Positions 1 to 10,960 of a stretch of 64,000 bases of DNA are shown one piece after another. Under the pieces are notes generated by a model. That model made no database searches. It was given only the letters and a program-made list of their open reading frames with translations, and had not been told where the DNA came from. The translations under genes were made by a program, and so were the position numbers. Position 1 is the stretch's first letter. Every line of letters starts with the position of its first letter. The DNA comes from Vigna angularis (lineage: Eukaryota > Streptophyta > Magnoliopsida > Fabales > Fabaceae): the NCBI RefSeq assembly GCF_016808095.1, contig NC_068977.1, positions 27,801,364 to 27,865,363 of the forward strand. Direction: 5' to 3'.

Positions 1-490
1 TGTAACATCCCAAAAATTCACACTTTAAAATTCAAAATTTAAATATTGTAATAATACATGTAACACCCCAAACTCTCACACTTAAATCTATACATATGTT
101 TAAGCTCAGATTTAACTGCAAATATAACATTGAATTCTTCTAATTTGTTCTTCCACCTCTTTCTTCATTTGCATGAGATCACGCGACAATCCTTCATTTG
201 CTCCCGTATAACGAATTATACGATCATCGCACAGATAAGATTTTCCGGCACAAACAAACAAGTAAGGGTGAGCTAACATATAACACAACATTTATAAAAC
301 ATGCATAATTACTTTGATATAAACATCATATAAATTTATGTCAGACATCCTCATATACCATCATACTACAATTCTTATTAGACACTCGCCCCACAATCCC
401 CAATAAACACCACAATACCCAATAGACACTCATCTGGATGATACGTTGATGAGCAATTCAACGGAAGATTTACCACTTGTGATGCCAGTC

Positions 491-821
491 TTAGTCCCCT
501 CACTATGTCCAAAACTGGCACATAGACCAGGACATCCGACCCTCCATATCATTCACAAGGTTAGTCCCCTCACTATGTCCAAAACCGGCACATAGACCAG
601 GACATCCGACCTTCCATATCATTCACAAGGTTAGTCCCCTCACTATGTCCAAAACCGGCACATAAACCAGGACATCCGACCCTCCATATCATTCACAAGG
701 TTAGTCCCCTCACTATGTCCAAAACCGACACATAGACCAGGACATCCGACCCTCCATATCATTCACAAGGTTAGTCCCCTCACTATGTCCAAAACCGGCA
801 CATAGACCAGAACATCCGACT
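491..821. repeat. 70-bp tandem repeat, about 4.7 copies
   Basis: The block beginning TTAGTCCCCTCACTATGTCC recurs at 491, 561, 631, 701 and 771, an exact 70-bp period with a few substitutions between copies. It lies inside the minus-oriented LTR, in a place comparable to the 49-50-bp array of the intact Tekay LTR. Confidence 0.95.
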
Positions 822-1099
822 ACAGGACCCTCAACATCAATATATACAAATACCATAACATTACTGAATTTATTCACGAGACTCATACCATACTCATATT
901 CCTTAACTCATATTATACCATTACAAAATCTCCCCATAATACTGATATCATGAGCAAATGTATAATTTCATGTCAATATCATAAAATAAATTCATCACAG
1001 TAATTTTATCATATCACATGCATTCACATATTTTTCACATAAATCACCTGAGAGTATATATTCAAAACACATTGCACAAAACCAGAGCAAATAACCTTG

Positions 1100-2300
1100 G
1101 AAACGAAACTTATTTGCCGAGCACTATTTGGCCGAACACTATTTGGACGAACGCTATTTGACCGAACGCTATCTGTCGAACGTTATCTGCCGAACGATAT
1201 TTTCCGAATACTAGTTGGTTGAATACTATTTGGACGAACGCTATCTGACCGAACGCTATTTGCTGAATACTATTTAGACGAACACTATATGCTGACAGCT
1301 ATATTGCCGAACACTATGCTATTTGGACGGACGCTACGAGATCCATCATAATCATGTCGAACGCTAAAACCGAACACCTCACTCAAATTGGATACTGCTA
1401 GGACGAACGTTAAGATCAATCTCTTATGCTCAACACTAAAACATCAAACGTTATTAAACTGAATACTATTTAGCCGAACACTATTCGAACGATTGCTAAG
1501 ATTTGGCACTTAGACTTATCTATTTGGACGAACGCTCAAAGATCAATCATCATCAAAGACTGAACGTTGCCTATGGCGATCACTATCTGAAGACAAACAT
1601 TATCGAGACCGAACGTTCGCTATGAACGATCACTAACTTAGAATAATCACCATCAAGATCGAACGTTCACTATCAGATCAAGATCAAACGCTAATAATAA
1701 TTCATACATCAAGACCGAACGCTTACAATCTAAACCTCAAAAATCCAAAATAAGGACGAACGACTACAAACACTAATTCACCAAAATGAACGCTCAAGAT
1801 CACTTCCTGAAACTACCAATTTAGGACGAACGCTTATAATCACTATTACACCAAAACCGAACGTTCGAGATTCACACCTAAGAATTCAATTTAAGACCGA
1901 ACGCTCAAAATCACTATTTCACCATAACCGAACGATTTAAGATTCAAACCTAAGAATTAAAATTAAGACCGAACGCTCGGGATTGAAAATACCAATTTAC
2001 GACCGTACACTCAAGATTGAAACCTAAAATACCAAATTGAGAACGAACGCTCACAATCATTAATCTACCAAGACCGAACGCTCGAGATTGCTTCATGAAA
2101 ATACTAAATTAATGACGAACGCCTAAATTACTAAATCACTTGAATACCGATTGGACGAACGTCTAATATTTTACTAACTTTACTTAAGGACGAAAGCGAA
2201 CGCTCTTTACCTTAGAACACCAAAACTGAACGGTCGTACTATTTTGGCCGATCACTAACTGGTCGAGCAAATTGGATGAACGTCCAATTTTGACTCACCA
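1100..2300. repeat. degenerate CGAACG(C/T)-rich array
   Basis: Several dozen copies of GAACG, mostly in the context CGAACGCT or CGAACGTT, are spaced irregularly at roughly 15-40 bp. No fixed period is visible. The array sits in the LTR and contains no convincing reading frame. Confidence 0.85.
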
Positions 2301-3118
2301 AAATTGGACGTACGCGCGTTCGGTAGAATTCTGCAGAATCGCACCAGATTCCAGAAAACCCCATTTTCCATCCCCTTCTTCCCAGATTTGCAACAGTATA
2401 GTTCTACAATCACTCATACGGATTCATAGCAAAGAAGGATACTCTAAACACAAAATTATTCATCAAACAATCATAATATGATCTCAAACATATTATTCCT
2501 ACAATCTATAGAAACAGATCTAGCTCTCCTTACCTGGTTTTCTCCAAGCACAACCATCCTACAACCAAGAACTTTGCCCCGATCGGAACGACGAAAACGT
2601 TCGGTTGAAATGAAGCCCTCTACTCTGCGGAGGCCAAGGTAGCATCAGAATTGAATTCCTATGGTTCAAGGTGCTGGAATTCTAGAGAGAAGCGAGAGAA
2701 TTTTGGAGATGAAGTTTTAGAGCGAGAAAGAATGGGTTCCTTACTTGTGGGCTGCTCTCCCTGGTGCCAAAAATGCGACCATCCCCCCTTTTTTCCCTCC
2801 CCCAATAATTGCACTCTAATAATGCAAGAAGTGGGTGTCCCCACCACTTAAAAAAATGAGGTCCTTATAGAAGTCATGCAATGACGGTATATTTAATGTC
2901 TCTGCCAAAACTAAATGACCCACACACTTTTTTTGTTTTATGATTGGAATGAAAGGTAGTGACAATGTTGTTTCCAACACAATGAAGTTCTTACCCAATC
3001 ATAAACCCTAATATTGGTAGTAGAGGAGATGACTGAATGGGGAGAGCTCAGACTCATTTATTGAAGTGCATTAATCTCAACAACCATTGCAGTTTTATTA
3101 AATAGGTAGGGTATTACA

Positions 3119-3591
3119 ACTTTCAATTCAAAGTAAAAAACATTTAGAGTTGCCCAGAAGGTTGTTCACTGCCTTTATTGTTGGGAATGATATTTGTCAT
3201 CTTCCTTGTCTTTATGATATTGTTCTCAGTGTGATCTTTGAATTTATACCCCCTTTTAATTCATAGAGATGGTACAATGGTGTGTAAAGTTCGGTGTGAC
3301 AGAAATCATTGCATAGTGTACGTTTCAAAAGATTTAACGTTACAGTAAATGGTTGTTTCCTCATTAGTATGTGGTTATTTGTTAAGCTGGTTATGGACAT
3401 ATAGAAAATTCATTGGTATGTGAATATTTATTGGAGCAGTAAGTGGTTATTTGTTCATTGGTATGTGAATATTTATTTAAATGATTATGGACATATACAA
3501 AATTCATTTTCTTGAATATGAAGGACCATATTAATTAGTGCAGTGAGTAGTAATCATTTTTGTATTAATTAAATGTAGGAAAATTAGGTAC
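3119..3591. other. AT-rich 5' flank of the FAR1-like gene with subterminal motif
   Basis: No gene is seen. The segment 3330-3490 repeats the wording GTAAGTGGTTATTTGT and TTCATTGGTATGTGAATATTTATT. The 19 bases at 3436-3454 are the exact reverse complement of 6851-6869 beyond the gene, which suggests decayed subterminal inverted repeats of a Mutator-like element. Confidence 0.5.
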
Positions 3592-6197
3592 ATGGAGCAT
3601 ACAAATACATCTTTGGATGATATTCAAATTGATGAACAACACGAAAAAGCACAAGAAGAATTAAATGAAAACAATGTTCAACCTCTCTCAATCGCTCCAA
3701 CAATTGGAATGGTTTTTGAAACTGTTAATGAAGTGAAGTTATTTTATAGACAATATGCAATATCAAAGGGTTTTGGAATTCGTACAAGGAGTTCAAGGAA
3801 GAACAACAAGAACGAATTATGTTACTTCATGATGGTGTGTTCTAGGGCTGGAAAATATGTCTCCCCCATTCAGAATCAAATGATTGGACGTCCAACATGT
3901 GCTAATGATTGTTCAGCTCGAATGATTGTATCAAAAAGAGATGATAAGTGGTACATTTCAGGATTTGATGATGTATATAGTCATGATCTTAGTCCAACAA
4001 AGTCCAGATTGTTCCGAGGCAATAAAAGAATGAATCTCAACGTCAAAAGAACTCTAGACTTGAATGTCGAAGCAGGAGTTAGGATTAACAAGAGTTTTCG
4101 GTCCTTGGTTTGTGCAACAGGAGGTTATGAGAACATGGAGTTTGTCGAACACGATGTTAGAAATTATGTGGCCAAACAAAGAAGAGCCTTATCAAAAGAT
4201 GGTGATGTTAATACACTCATAAACCATTTCTCTTCCATGAGAGAATTAAATAAGGATTTTTTTACGACATTGATGTGCATGACGACAACCGCATACTTAA
4301 TGTGTTTTGGGCTGATGCACGAAGTAGGGCAGCTTGTAAGTATTTTGGTGATGCCATATCTTTTGACACAACATACTTAACGAATAAGTACGACATGCCA
4401 TTTGCTCCTTTCGTTGGTGTCAACCATCATGGCTAATCTATATTGTTAGGTTGTGGTTTGTTATGTTCAGAGGACACAAATTCATTTGTTTGGCTATTTA
4501 ATTCATGGCTTCGATGCATGTCCAATAGACCACCCGAAGGAATTGTTACGGATCAGTGCAAAGCAATGAAGAAAGCCATAAAATTAGTGTTTCCTAACAC
4601 TCGTCATAGGTGGTGCTTGTGGCATATAATGAAAAAAAAATACCTGAGAAGTTACAGAGTTATTCAGCTTACAAAGATATCAAGCGCCAACGTAAGCAAG
4701 TTGTGTACAATTCTGATTTAGTTGATAATTTTGTTTATGGATGGGAGAGGATGATAACAACCTTTTCACTTCACACGAATGAATGGTTTTCTTCACTTTA
4801 CGAAGAACGTCATAGGTGGGTTCCTTGTTACTTGAGAAACAGTTTTTGGGCTGGCATGTCAACAACTCAGAGAAGTGAGAGCATGAATGCATTCTTTGAT
4901 GGATATATTAACTCACGCACTACTCTTCAAGAATTTGTTAAACAATATGACAATGCACTACAACACAAGACAGAGAAAGAGACCCAAGCTGACTTCACGT
5001 CATTAAACACAACTCTTCCATGCGGTTCACAATCACTCATAGAGCGGCAATTCCAAAAGCATTACACACATGCTAAGTTTACAAAAATACAGTCAGAATT
5101 TAGAGGTAAAATTAATTGTTTCGTTGATGGCATTGTGGTACAAGATAATTCGTCACTGTACAAAGTCATGGAGGACTCCATTCATAATGAAATAAGGGAA
5201 GAGAGGGCATTCATGGTTACATTTCAGCGAGACACAATGGATGTTAATTGTAGTTGTTTGCTTTTTGAGTTTAGGGGCATTATATGTAGACACTGTGTTT
5301 GTGTTTTGGCCCAAGAGCGAGTAACATAGGTTCCTGCTAAGTCAATACTCACAAGATGGTGTAAAAGTGTCCGCAGAAAGCACACGTATATTAGAGCAAC
5401 ATACAACAATAAGGAAAATGACCCACATATTGAACGGTATGATAACTTAATGAAGACTTTTGGAAATATTGCTGAGATTGTCTGTGAGTCAGTACACATG
5501 ACACAATTATTGGTTGACAACCTTAGTTCATTTGTAAACAAGCATGGCATACAAATTTCATCTTCACCATACGTCGACAACAATAGCCACATACAACAAG
5601 AACACCTGTATGATAGTAACATAGGCCATGATGTAGACACCACTACAAACACTGTTCAAATCCAAAGCCCCAAAAGTGTGAAGCGAAAGGGTCGACCTAA
5701 GACAAGAAGGTTGAAGTCAACAACTGAGAGAATAAAAAGAAAGAAACCATCAACAAAAGGCACTAATCAAACATCCATTGATATTGGTGTAAGTAATTAT
5801 GTTATTAATTTTTACCGTTTTTAGTTGCAATAATCATCTGGTTATGTCAAAATTTCCAAACTAATGCAAGTTAAACTAACTTCATATCGACTACTCATAA
5901 AGGAAACAATGACGGACGTACCAAATACAACATTGAGAAACAACATTGATGTCACACTCAACACACTTTACACAACATCCAACTCAATTGGACCGGTACG
6001 ATTCAATTCCGATTTTATAATTTATCGATTTAACATTTAGTAAGTCGTGCATATATTTAAATGTCATTTTATACTCTTGTTCTGTCATGCAGGTATCAGG
6101 TGTGCAATCCACTGGGTTCATGTCACTGTTGACATCATTACACAATGACATGCAAAACACACAGTCGTCCACAACTAATATTGACAATGTATTTTGA
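3592..6197 (+). pseudogene. FAR1/FRS-like MULE transposase-type gene, disrupted
   Basis: FAR1/FRS proteins are Mutator-transposase relatives, some domesticated as nuclear transcription factors. The first segment (3592-4260) has the FAR1 DNA-binding region, including GMVFETVNEVKLFYRQYA and the Cys/His zinc-binding spacing around CSRAG...DCSARM. Then come the MULE transposase core (WADARSRAACKYFGDAISFD; later CLWHIMKK, TTQRSESMNAFF) and a SWIM zinc finger near 5250 (CSC...CRH). The frame is broken four times: a one-base slip in the T run at 4257-4263, a TAA at 4434-4436, a slip in the A run at 4632-4640, and a TAG at 5327-5329. A GT after 5789 and a 3' exon at 6093-6197 (35 codons including the stop) suggest introns at the end. 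The gene is probably dead. It could be a host FRS copy, but the inverted motifs on either side favour a MULE. Confidence 0.8.
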
Positions 6198-7174
6198 AAT
6201 ACAATATTCACATTTAGGATTCAATTCCTCACATGTATGTTGTTACATTTTTTTGGTCATGTGATTTGAAATATGTGCTGAAAATGAATGTCATATTTAC
6301 AATCATTGTACACAAATGTTCTATTTATACTTTGCCAGTTATATCCATTTGAAGTATTCTGTTTTTGTACAAAATGTCTGAGACAACTAACCAAAAAATT
6401 GCACTTCAATAACCACTTACTGAACCAAATAATCAAACCAGTTAAAATGACCAAATAACTATTCTGCCAAATACCAGTCCATTTCACCACATCACGCGAT
6501 GCACATTAACTACTTAATCAAACCTTAATATCAAACGAATTGAAATGAGGTTGATCAATTTATTGTTGAACGAAATATGTGTGAGGACCAACCACAAATT
6601 TTCAATAAAATAACCACTAACTGCAGCAAAAAGGCTGAGCATTTAAAATGACCAAATTATTATTGTGCATAATATCATTCCCTTTACCCAAATATTGGGA
6701 AGCACATTAACTGCTTACTCAACTATTGTTATCAAACCACTTGAAATCAATTAACTGCTTACTCAACTATTGTTATCAAACCACTTGAAATCAATTATAT
6801 CATTTTATTCTTGTACACAATATCTGTTAAAACCAACCACTACTTTTCAAACAAATAACCACTTACTGCAGCAAAAAATCTACTAATCTACAATATTGGG
6901 TACAAAACTGTTTGAGTTATTGCTTATCTCTAATGAAGCACATGGTTAATTCAATTGCCCTTATCAACAAAAACAACATAAAAAATTACGTATTCCCAAA
7001 TGAAGTTCCGTCAACCTGGAAATATAACAACTCAATAACAATTACAAATGGATCATAGATTCAACTTCTATTCATCAAAAAATACAATAGTTAACATAAT
7101 TCAAAATAACATTTGAGTTTGGTAACAATATTTATCATTTCAACCTCATATTGTAACATAAACAACTTCATAAA
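5825..7174. other. AT-rich interval with repeated AACCACTTACTGC wording
   Basis: Beyond the FAR1-like 3' exons nothing coding is supported. Between 6390 and 6900 the motif AACCACT(T/A)ACTGC recurs. A 44-bp unit beginning TTAACTGCTTACTCAAC is duplicated in tandem at about 6706-6792. The 6851-6869 copy pairs with 3436-3454 on the other side of the transposase-like gene. Confidence 0.6.
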
Positions 7175-8802
7175 CTATACAATGCGCCTATGATTTTTCC
7201 TATCTAATCTTGTCCAAGGGGTTTTCAAAAGAACACTTCTAACACGCTTCCTAGGTTGAGCTTTTAAACGCGTGTACATGTCAGATTTTTCAGTATCCAT
7301 CTCTTCATTACCTAAAACATCACCACCTTTTTCATTGAAACTTTTTCCAACATCAGGTGTAACGTCAAAAACCTTCTCAGAATTGGACTTGTCCACATCA
7401 TCACCTTCAATCTCTGACTCTTTCTTAGAATTTGACTTCCCAATAGATGAAACTACTACCTCATAATCTTCCTGTGAACTACTGGTCCCAAATTCATCAA
7501 CTAACATGTCACACTTTTTTTTGGAATTTGAATTCCCAACATCATCAAACCGTTGACAGTTCTGTGCGACTAACATTTGTAGGTTGTCAACCATTTTCTC
7601 AAGCTTGGCAATGGATGCCTCTTGGTCAACAATGATAATAACCAAAGCTTCATTTTCTGCAACAATATCAGCCATAGATCGCCTTTCCAAGTTCTCCTTC
7701 AATCCAGCATTATGATGATCATCTAAGCCTTCTTTAACTATTTCAGTACACATCTCTTCATTGCTTACATATACCTCGGTAATGACCTATACAAAACAAA
7801 ATAACCACAAAAAACATATTAAAATCAATACAAATTACAAAACATCCAATTGGTATAACATATATTAATTTAATCTCACTTCATTACACAGAAAGACTTT
7901 CTCAATTTCTGCTTCACCAACTTTAACATGTATCCAATGAAGGATTCTAGGTAAACAACTATTTGTTTTAGCCAACTTCTTGTGACCAAATAAAACATGT
8001 TCCATTGCCCAGATCTGTACATACAAACTTCAATTTCAAAAAACTAACAATTATAAATTATAACACAATAACTTTTGTAACTAACATCAAAATATACATG
8101 TAATGCAAATACACAACCAACCACATGACAGTGTGATCTGTTTTGTCTCTTTCCCACACACAATGCAGCATCACACAAACTAGAAACCAAATACTCATAA
8201 ATAACACGCCCCCAGTTATATTTTCCAATACACGATAAATCATCTAATAATTCAAATAAACCTAAGTGAACTTTTCCACCTCTATTTGGGAAGAAAAACT
8301 CACTCAACCCTAACAGTAAATATAATCTACAAACATCACCCACTTCATCCCCTTTTATACGCTTTTGAATTTCTTCATAAACATTATGTATACTTACATC
8401 AATTGTGTCAAACAATCTCCTAGTATGACAATCAACTTCGTCTTTAAACAACATCTCAATTGTGTCAAAGGTCTAACTTGGTGAATGGAATAAAGACAGA
8501 CCTAACTTCAAACCCGCCCCTCCTCTCTGACCATCTACTACACAATTCTAAAAGTAGAGTCCTACTCATTTTGGCATCCACATCAATGGACAATATCCAT
8601 GCAAAAGGAGTTGTTTGTATCAATGTCTTTTGCACATCTGTTAATAATGTGTTCACATGTGCCAAGTATTTTGTCCTGCATGAATGTCGTGCATAAACCT
8701 ATACATCAAAGTATACAATTGAATAAGTCAGACAAATCATTTCACCAATTTAATTTTAAAAACATAATACATCATCATGTGCATTCAAACCTGTTTCTCC
8801 AT
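7175..8802 (-). pseudogene. Ulp1-associated MULE-type protein (DUF1985-like region), disrupted
   Basis: Exons can be joined on the minus strand: 8802-8791 (ATG), 8698-8465, 8454-8098, 8014-7880 and 7786-7175, with GT-AG introns at 8790/8699, 8097/8015 and 7879/7787. Exon 2 has an ALLELE-type pattern (PFAWILSIDVDAKMSRTLLL, ELCSRWSERRGGFEV). Exon 3 has RLYLLLGLSEFFFPNR and GKYNWGRVIYEYLVSSL, wording I associate with the N-terminal half of plant Ulp1-protease-like proteins carried by MULEs (Kaonashi type). The last exon is coiled-coil and acidic, then basic (RKRVRSVLLKTPW). Exons 2 and 3 are separated by a stop and a frame change at 8465-8454. The His/Asp/Cys protease domain expected downstream is absent. 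Family assignment is by resemblance only. Confidence 0.5.
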
Positions 8803-10179
8803 AATGACTCTTCCAACTATCTCTATGGTTTGTACTGAATGTCCATAAAATAAACAAGTTAGACTTCAAGCCATAAAAGATTAAAATGAAAGACATATAT
8901 AGGCACATCTCACAACAAAATCACATTCAGAGGAGCATATATAATAATTATATTTTCCAACTATCTCATTTCATCTACCACTCATATATAATTGTAGTAC
9001 TCCTTATTATGGAATCACAACATACATGATGACTACAAATGAGGTATACCCCAATAACAAACAGGAACATCAAGTGACATGGATATTTGTAATCATTAAT
9101 GATGACAAAAACAGGAAAAGGAAAGAAACCAGATAAATAGATGAAGATGAAAAATATTGACAAAGACTTTGCACAATTTCAAATCCATCAGAGGGCTAAG
9201 CCTAAAAATGCATATTGAAGAAAAGTGTTGAATGAGACTCAGTGGATTCCAAAACCAGAATGTTACGTCACAAAGGACCACACTACCATTATGCTCTTTC
9301 TGGGATGATGACTACTTTATAACAGTAAACAGCCTGACAGAATCAACATTAATAGACTTATTCAACTAGATAAACTCAAGTGAAACGATCAAAGAATGTC
9401 ATCAAACTTGGTTCAAAATTAACTCCTGATATATAAATCATCATTAAATCCATTTTAATATTTTCATAATGTCTTTTTACTTTTCTTTCAACCTCTAATC
9501 ACAGGGTAAAAGTCATACATAATACTCTCCTCAATAGTCGGAATAAAGATAGAAATGAAATACATACTTGACTAATTGAACAAAAATCTCCACAGGAAAC
9601 CACTTTTGCACCAGCCACTTGCAACCATGAAGAAAAATTAAAAGAATAACCCTGTCAAGAGGAGTTATGCTTTAAAATTAACAACATTTATCCATCTTAG
9701 AATATCAAAACCTCCACCATAATTACATATCAACATTAAAAAAAAGTTCAAAAAATTAAGTACACAAAATGTTAATCAAACCTACAAGAATTACCAAACT
9801 ATAAAGTACAGAACAAATAATAATCTTCTTCAGTTATAACATATGGTCAAAAGGTCATGGAATATAAAGCTATAATTACCAAACTATAAACTCAAACTAA
9901 TACTAACCAATGACAGCTTCGAATTTCGATGTTGAAATTCTTTTCTGCAAAATTCAAAGCTATGAATTTTATACAGTGATCATAGTCCAAAAATTCAAAG
10001 CTTTAAGTGTTGAATCAAGTTCTACTGATACTCACGTCATCCACCATCACAAACAAGCTTACTATCAAACATACAAATTTAAAATTTCACATCATTTTTC
10101 CAAGAATTGGTAATATACTTAATAAATAACATCCATATGATAACAAATTATTCAAGCCCCCACTTGAAAAAGAGAGATT
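8803..10179. other. AT-rich interval, no supported gene
   Basis: Short open frames here are scattered and match nothing I recognise. The stretch could hold lost 5' sequence of the minus-strand gene at 7175-8802 or lost 3' exons of the CSN7-like remnant. Confidence 0.5.
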
Positions 10180-10960
10180 ACCAGTAAGAGAGAGTCTGGA
10201 TCATATTCCCAAGTTGATCAGGCCTCAAGTCCCTCCCGACTGCAAATTAGACCTGAATCAGGTAAATTTCTAATACGCATTAATGGAAAATAAGAAATGG
10301 AAAAAAATACAATTAAACACAATAACAGATGATGAAGATGAGCAACTCAAAGCACCAACGCAATTGATGCAACTTTCCTCAGACTATTCCCTGATGAGAG
10401 CAACAAAATTAGAAATCTTGTCTGTCATTCATCAAATATCGTTTCAAGCAACCAATTTGTTAACGTAATTATATCAAACATTATACAAAAAGACAAGATA
10501 AAAAACAAAATAGTGGTAATAATGATTGTGTGGATAGTAGGAAAGCATTAAATACTCTCTGGAAGGGAATGATGCCTACCGCATACATGCATTCATTAAT
10601 TACAAAATCTTCAAGTTCACGAACATTTGTCATATCTAACTCCTGCATCAATTGTCATAGGGTAATACATGCAAAACAATTAATTTCGTAAGAGCTGATT
10701 CAACAAGGACACTAGAAACAGAAAAAATGGAGAAAGAAACTTTTGGTGTTAATCAAGCACTTAGCTCTGTGAAAGAATAATCTATATTTAAATTCATAAA
10801 TTAGATGAAACTATTCTCTACATAAAATCCAAGGAGTTAAAAATAACAGTGGGCAAAACACCATATAGAGACCACAAACAACATAATCACGCAATATATC
10901 TGGGGGCAAAGAGGGCACCATAAAGGTGCAAGAGTTGCAAACTGTTTCAAATTACATACA
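10180..10960 (-). pseudogene. CSN7-like (COP9 signalosome subunit 7) gene remnant
   Basis: CSN7 is a PCI-domain subunit of the COP9 signalosome, which removes NEDD8/RUB from cullins. Read on the minus strand, a segment near 10920-10950 gives LKQFATLAPL. Segment 10665-10581 gives VLPYD, then (after a one-base loss) MQELDMTNVRELEDFVINEC ending MYA at a GT donor (10580). Segment 10248-10190 gives FAVGRDLRPDQLGNMIQTLS. These follow the order of plant CSN7. The exon that should start the third piece is truncated, and its expected Gln codon is TAA. Exon/intron structure is kept, so this is a decayed genomic copy or captured genomic fragment, not a retrocopy. Neither the N-terminal nor the C-terminal exons were found. 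Confidence 0.6.

Larger units (their letters stand above)
1..3118 (-). mobile_element. Tekay-type LTR, minus orientation, left edge at window start
   Basis: The first bases, TGTAACATCCC, are the reverse complement of the LTR 3' end seen at 44328-44339, and bases 201-233 are identical to 59111-59143 in the solo LTR at 58897-61181. Both LTRs also carry a second TGTAACA-like terminus about 58-80 bp inside. A GGTAAGGAGAGCT-like segment read on the minus strand near 2523-2535 matches the splice-donor-like GGTAAGGGAAGCT at 27864 in the intact Tekay LTR. The distal end is probably the GGGTATTACA ending at 3118 (an LTR start TGTAATACCC on the minus strand). The target duplication cannot be tested because the left flank lies outside the window. 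The inner part is certain to be LTR-like; the 3118 boundary is inference. Confidence 0.65.

Noticed and set aside
491..821. 70-bp repeats considered as satellite or CRISPR
   Set aside because: Only 4.7 contiguous copies, inside an LTR; no spacers.
8465..8838. Plus-strand frames around 8460-8838
   Set aside because: The minus strand reads as matched exons with splice sites; the plus frames are shadows.
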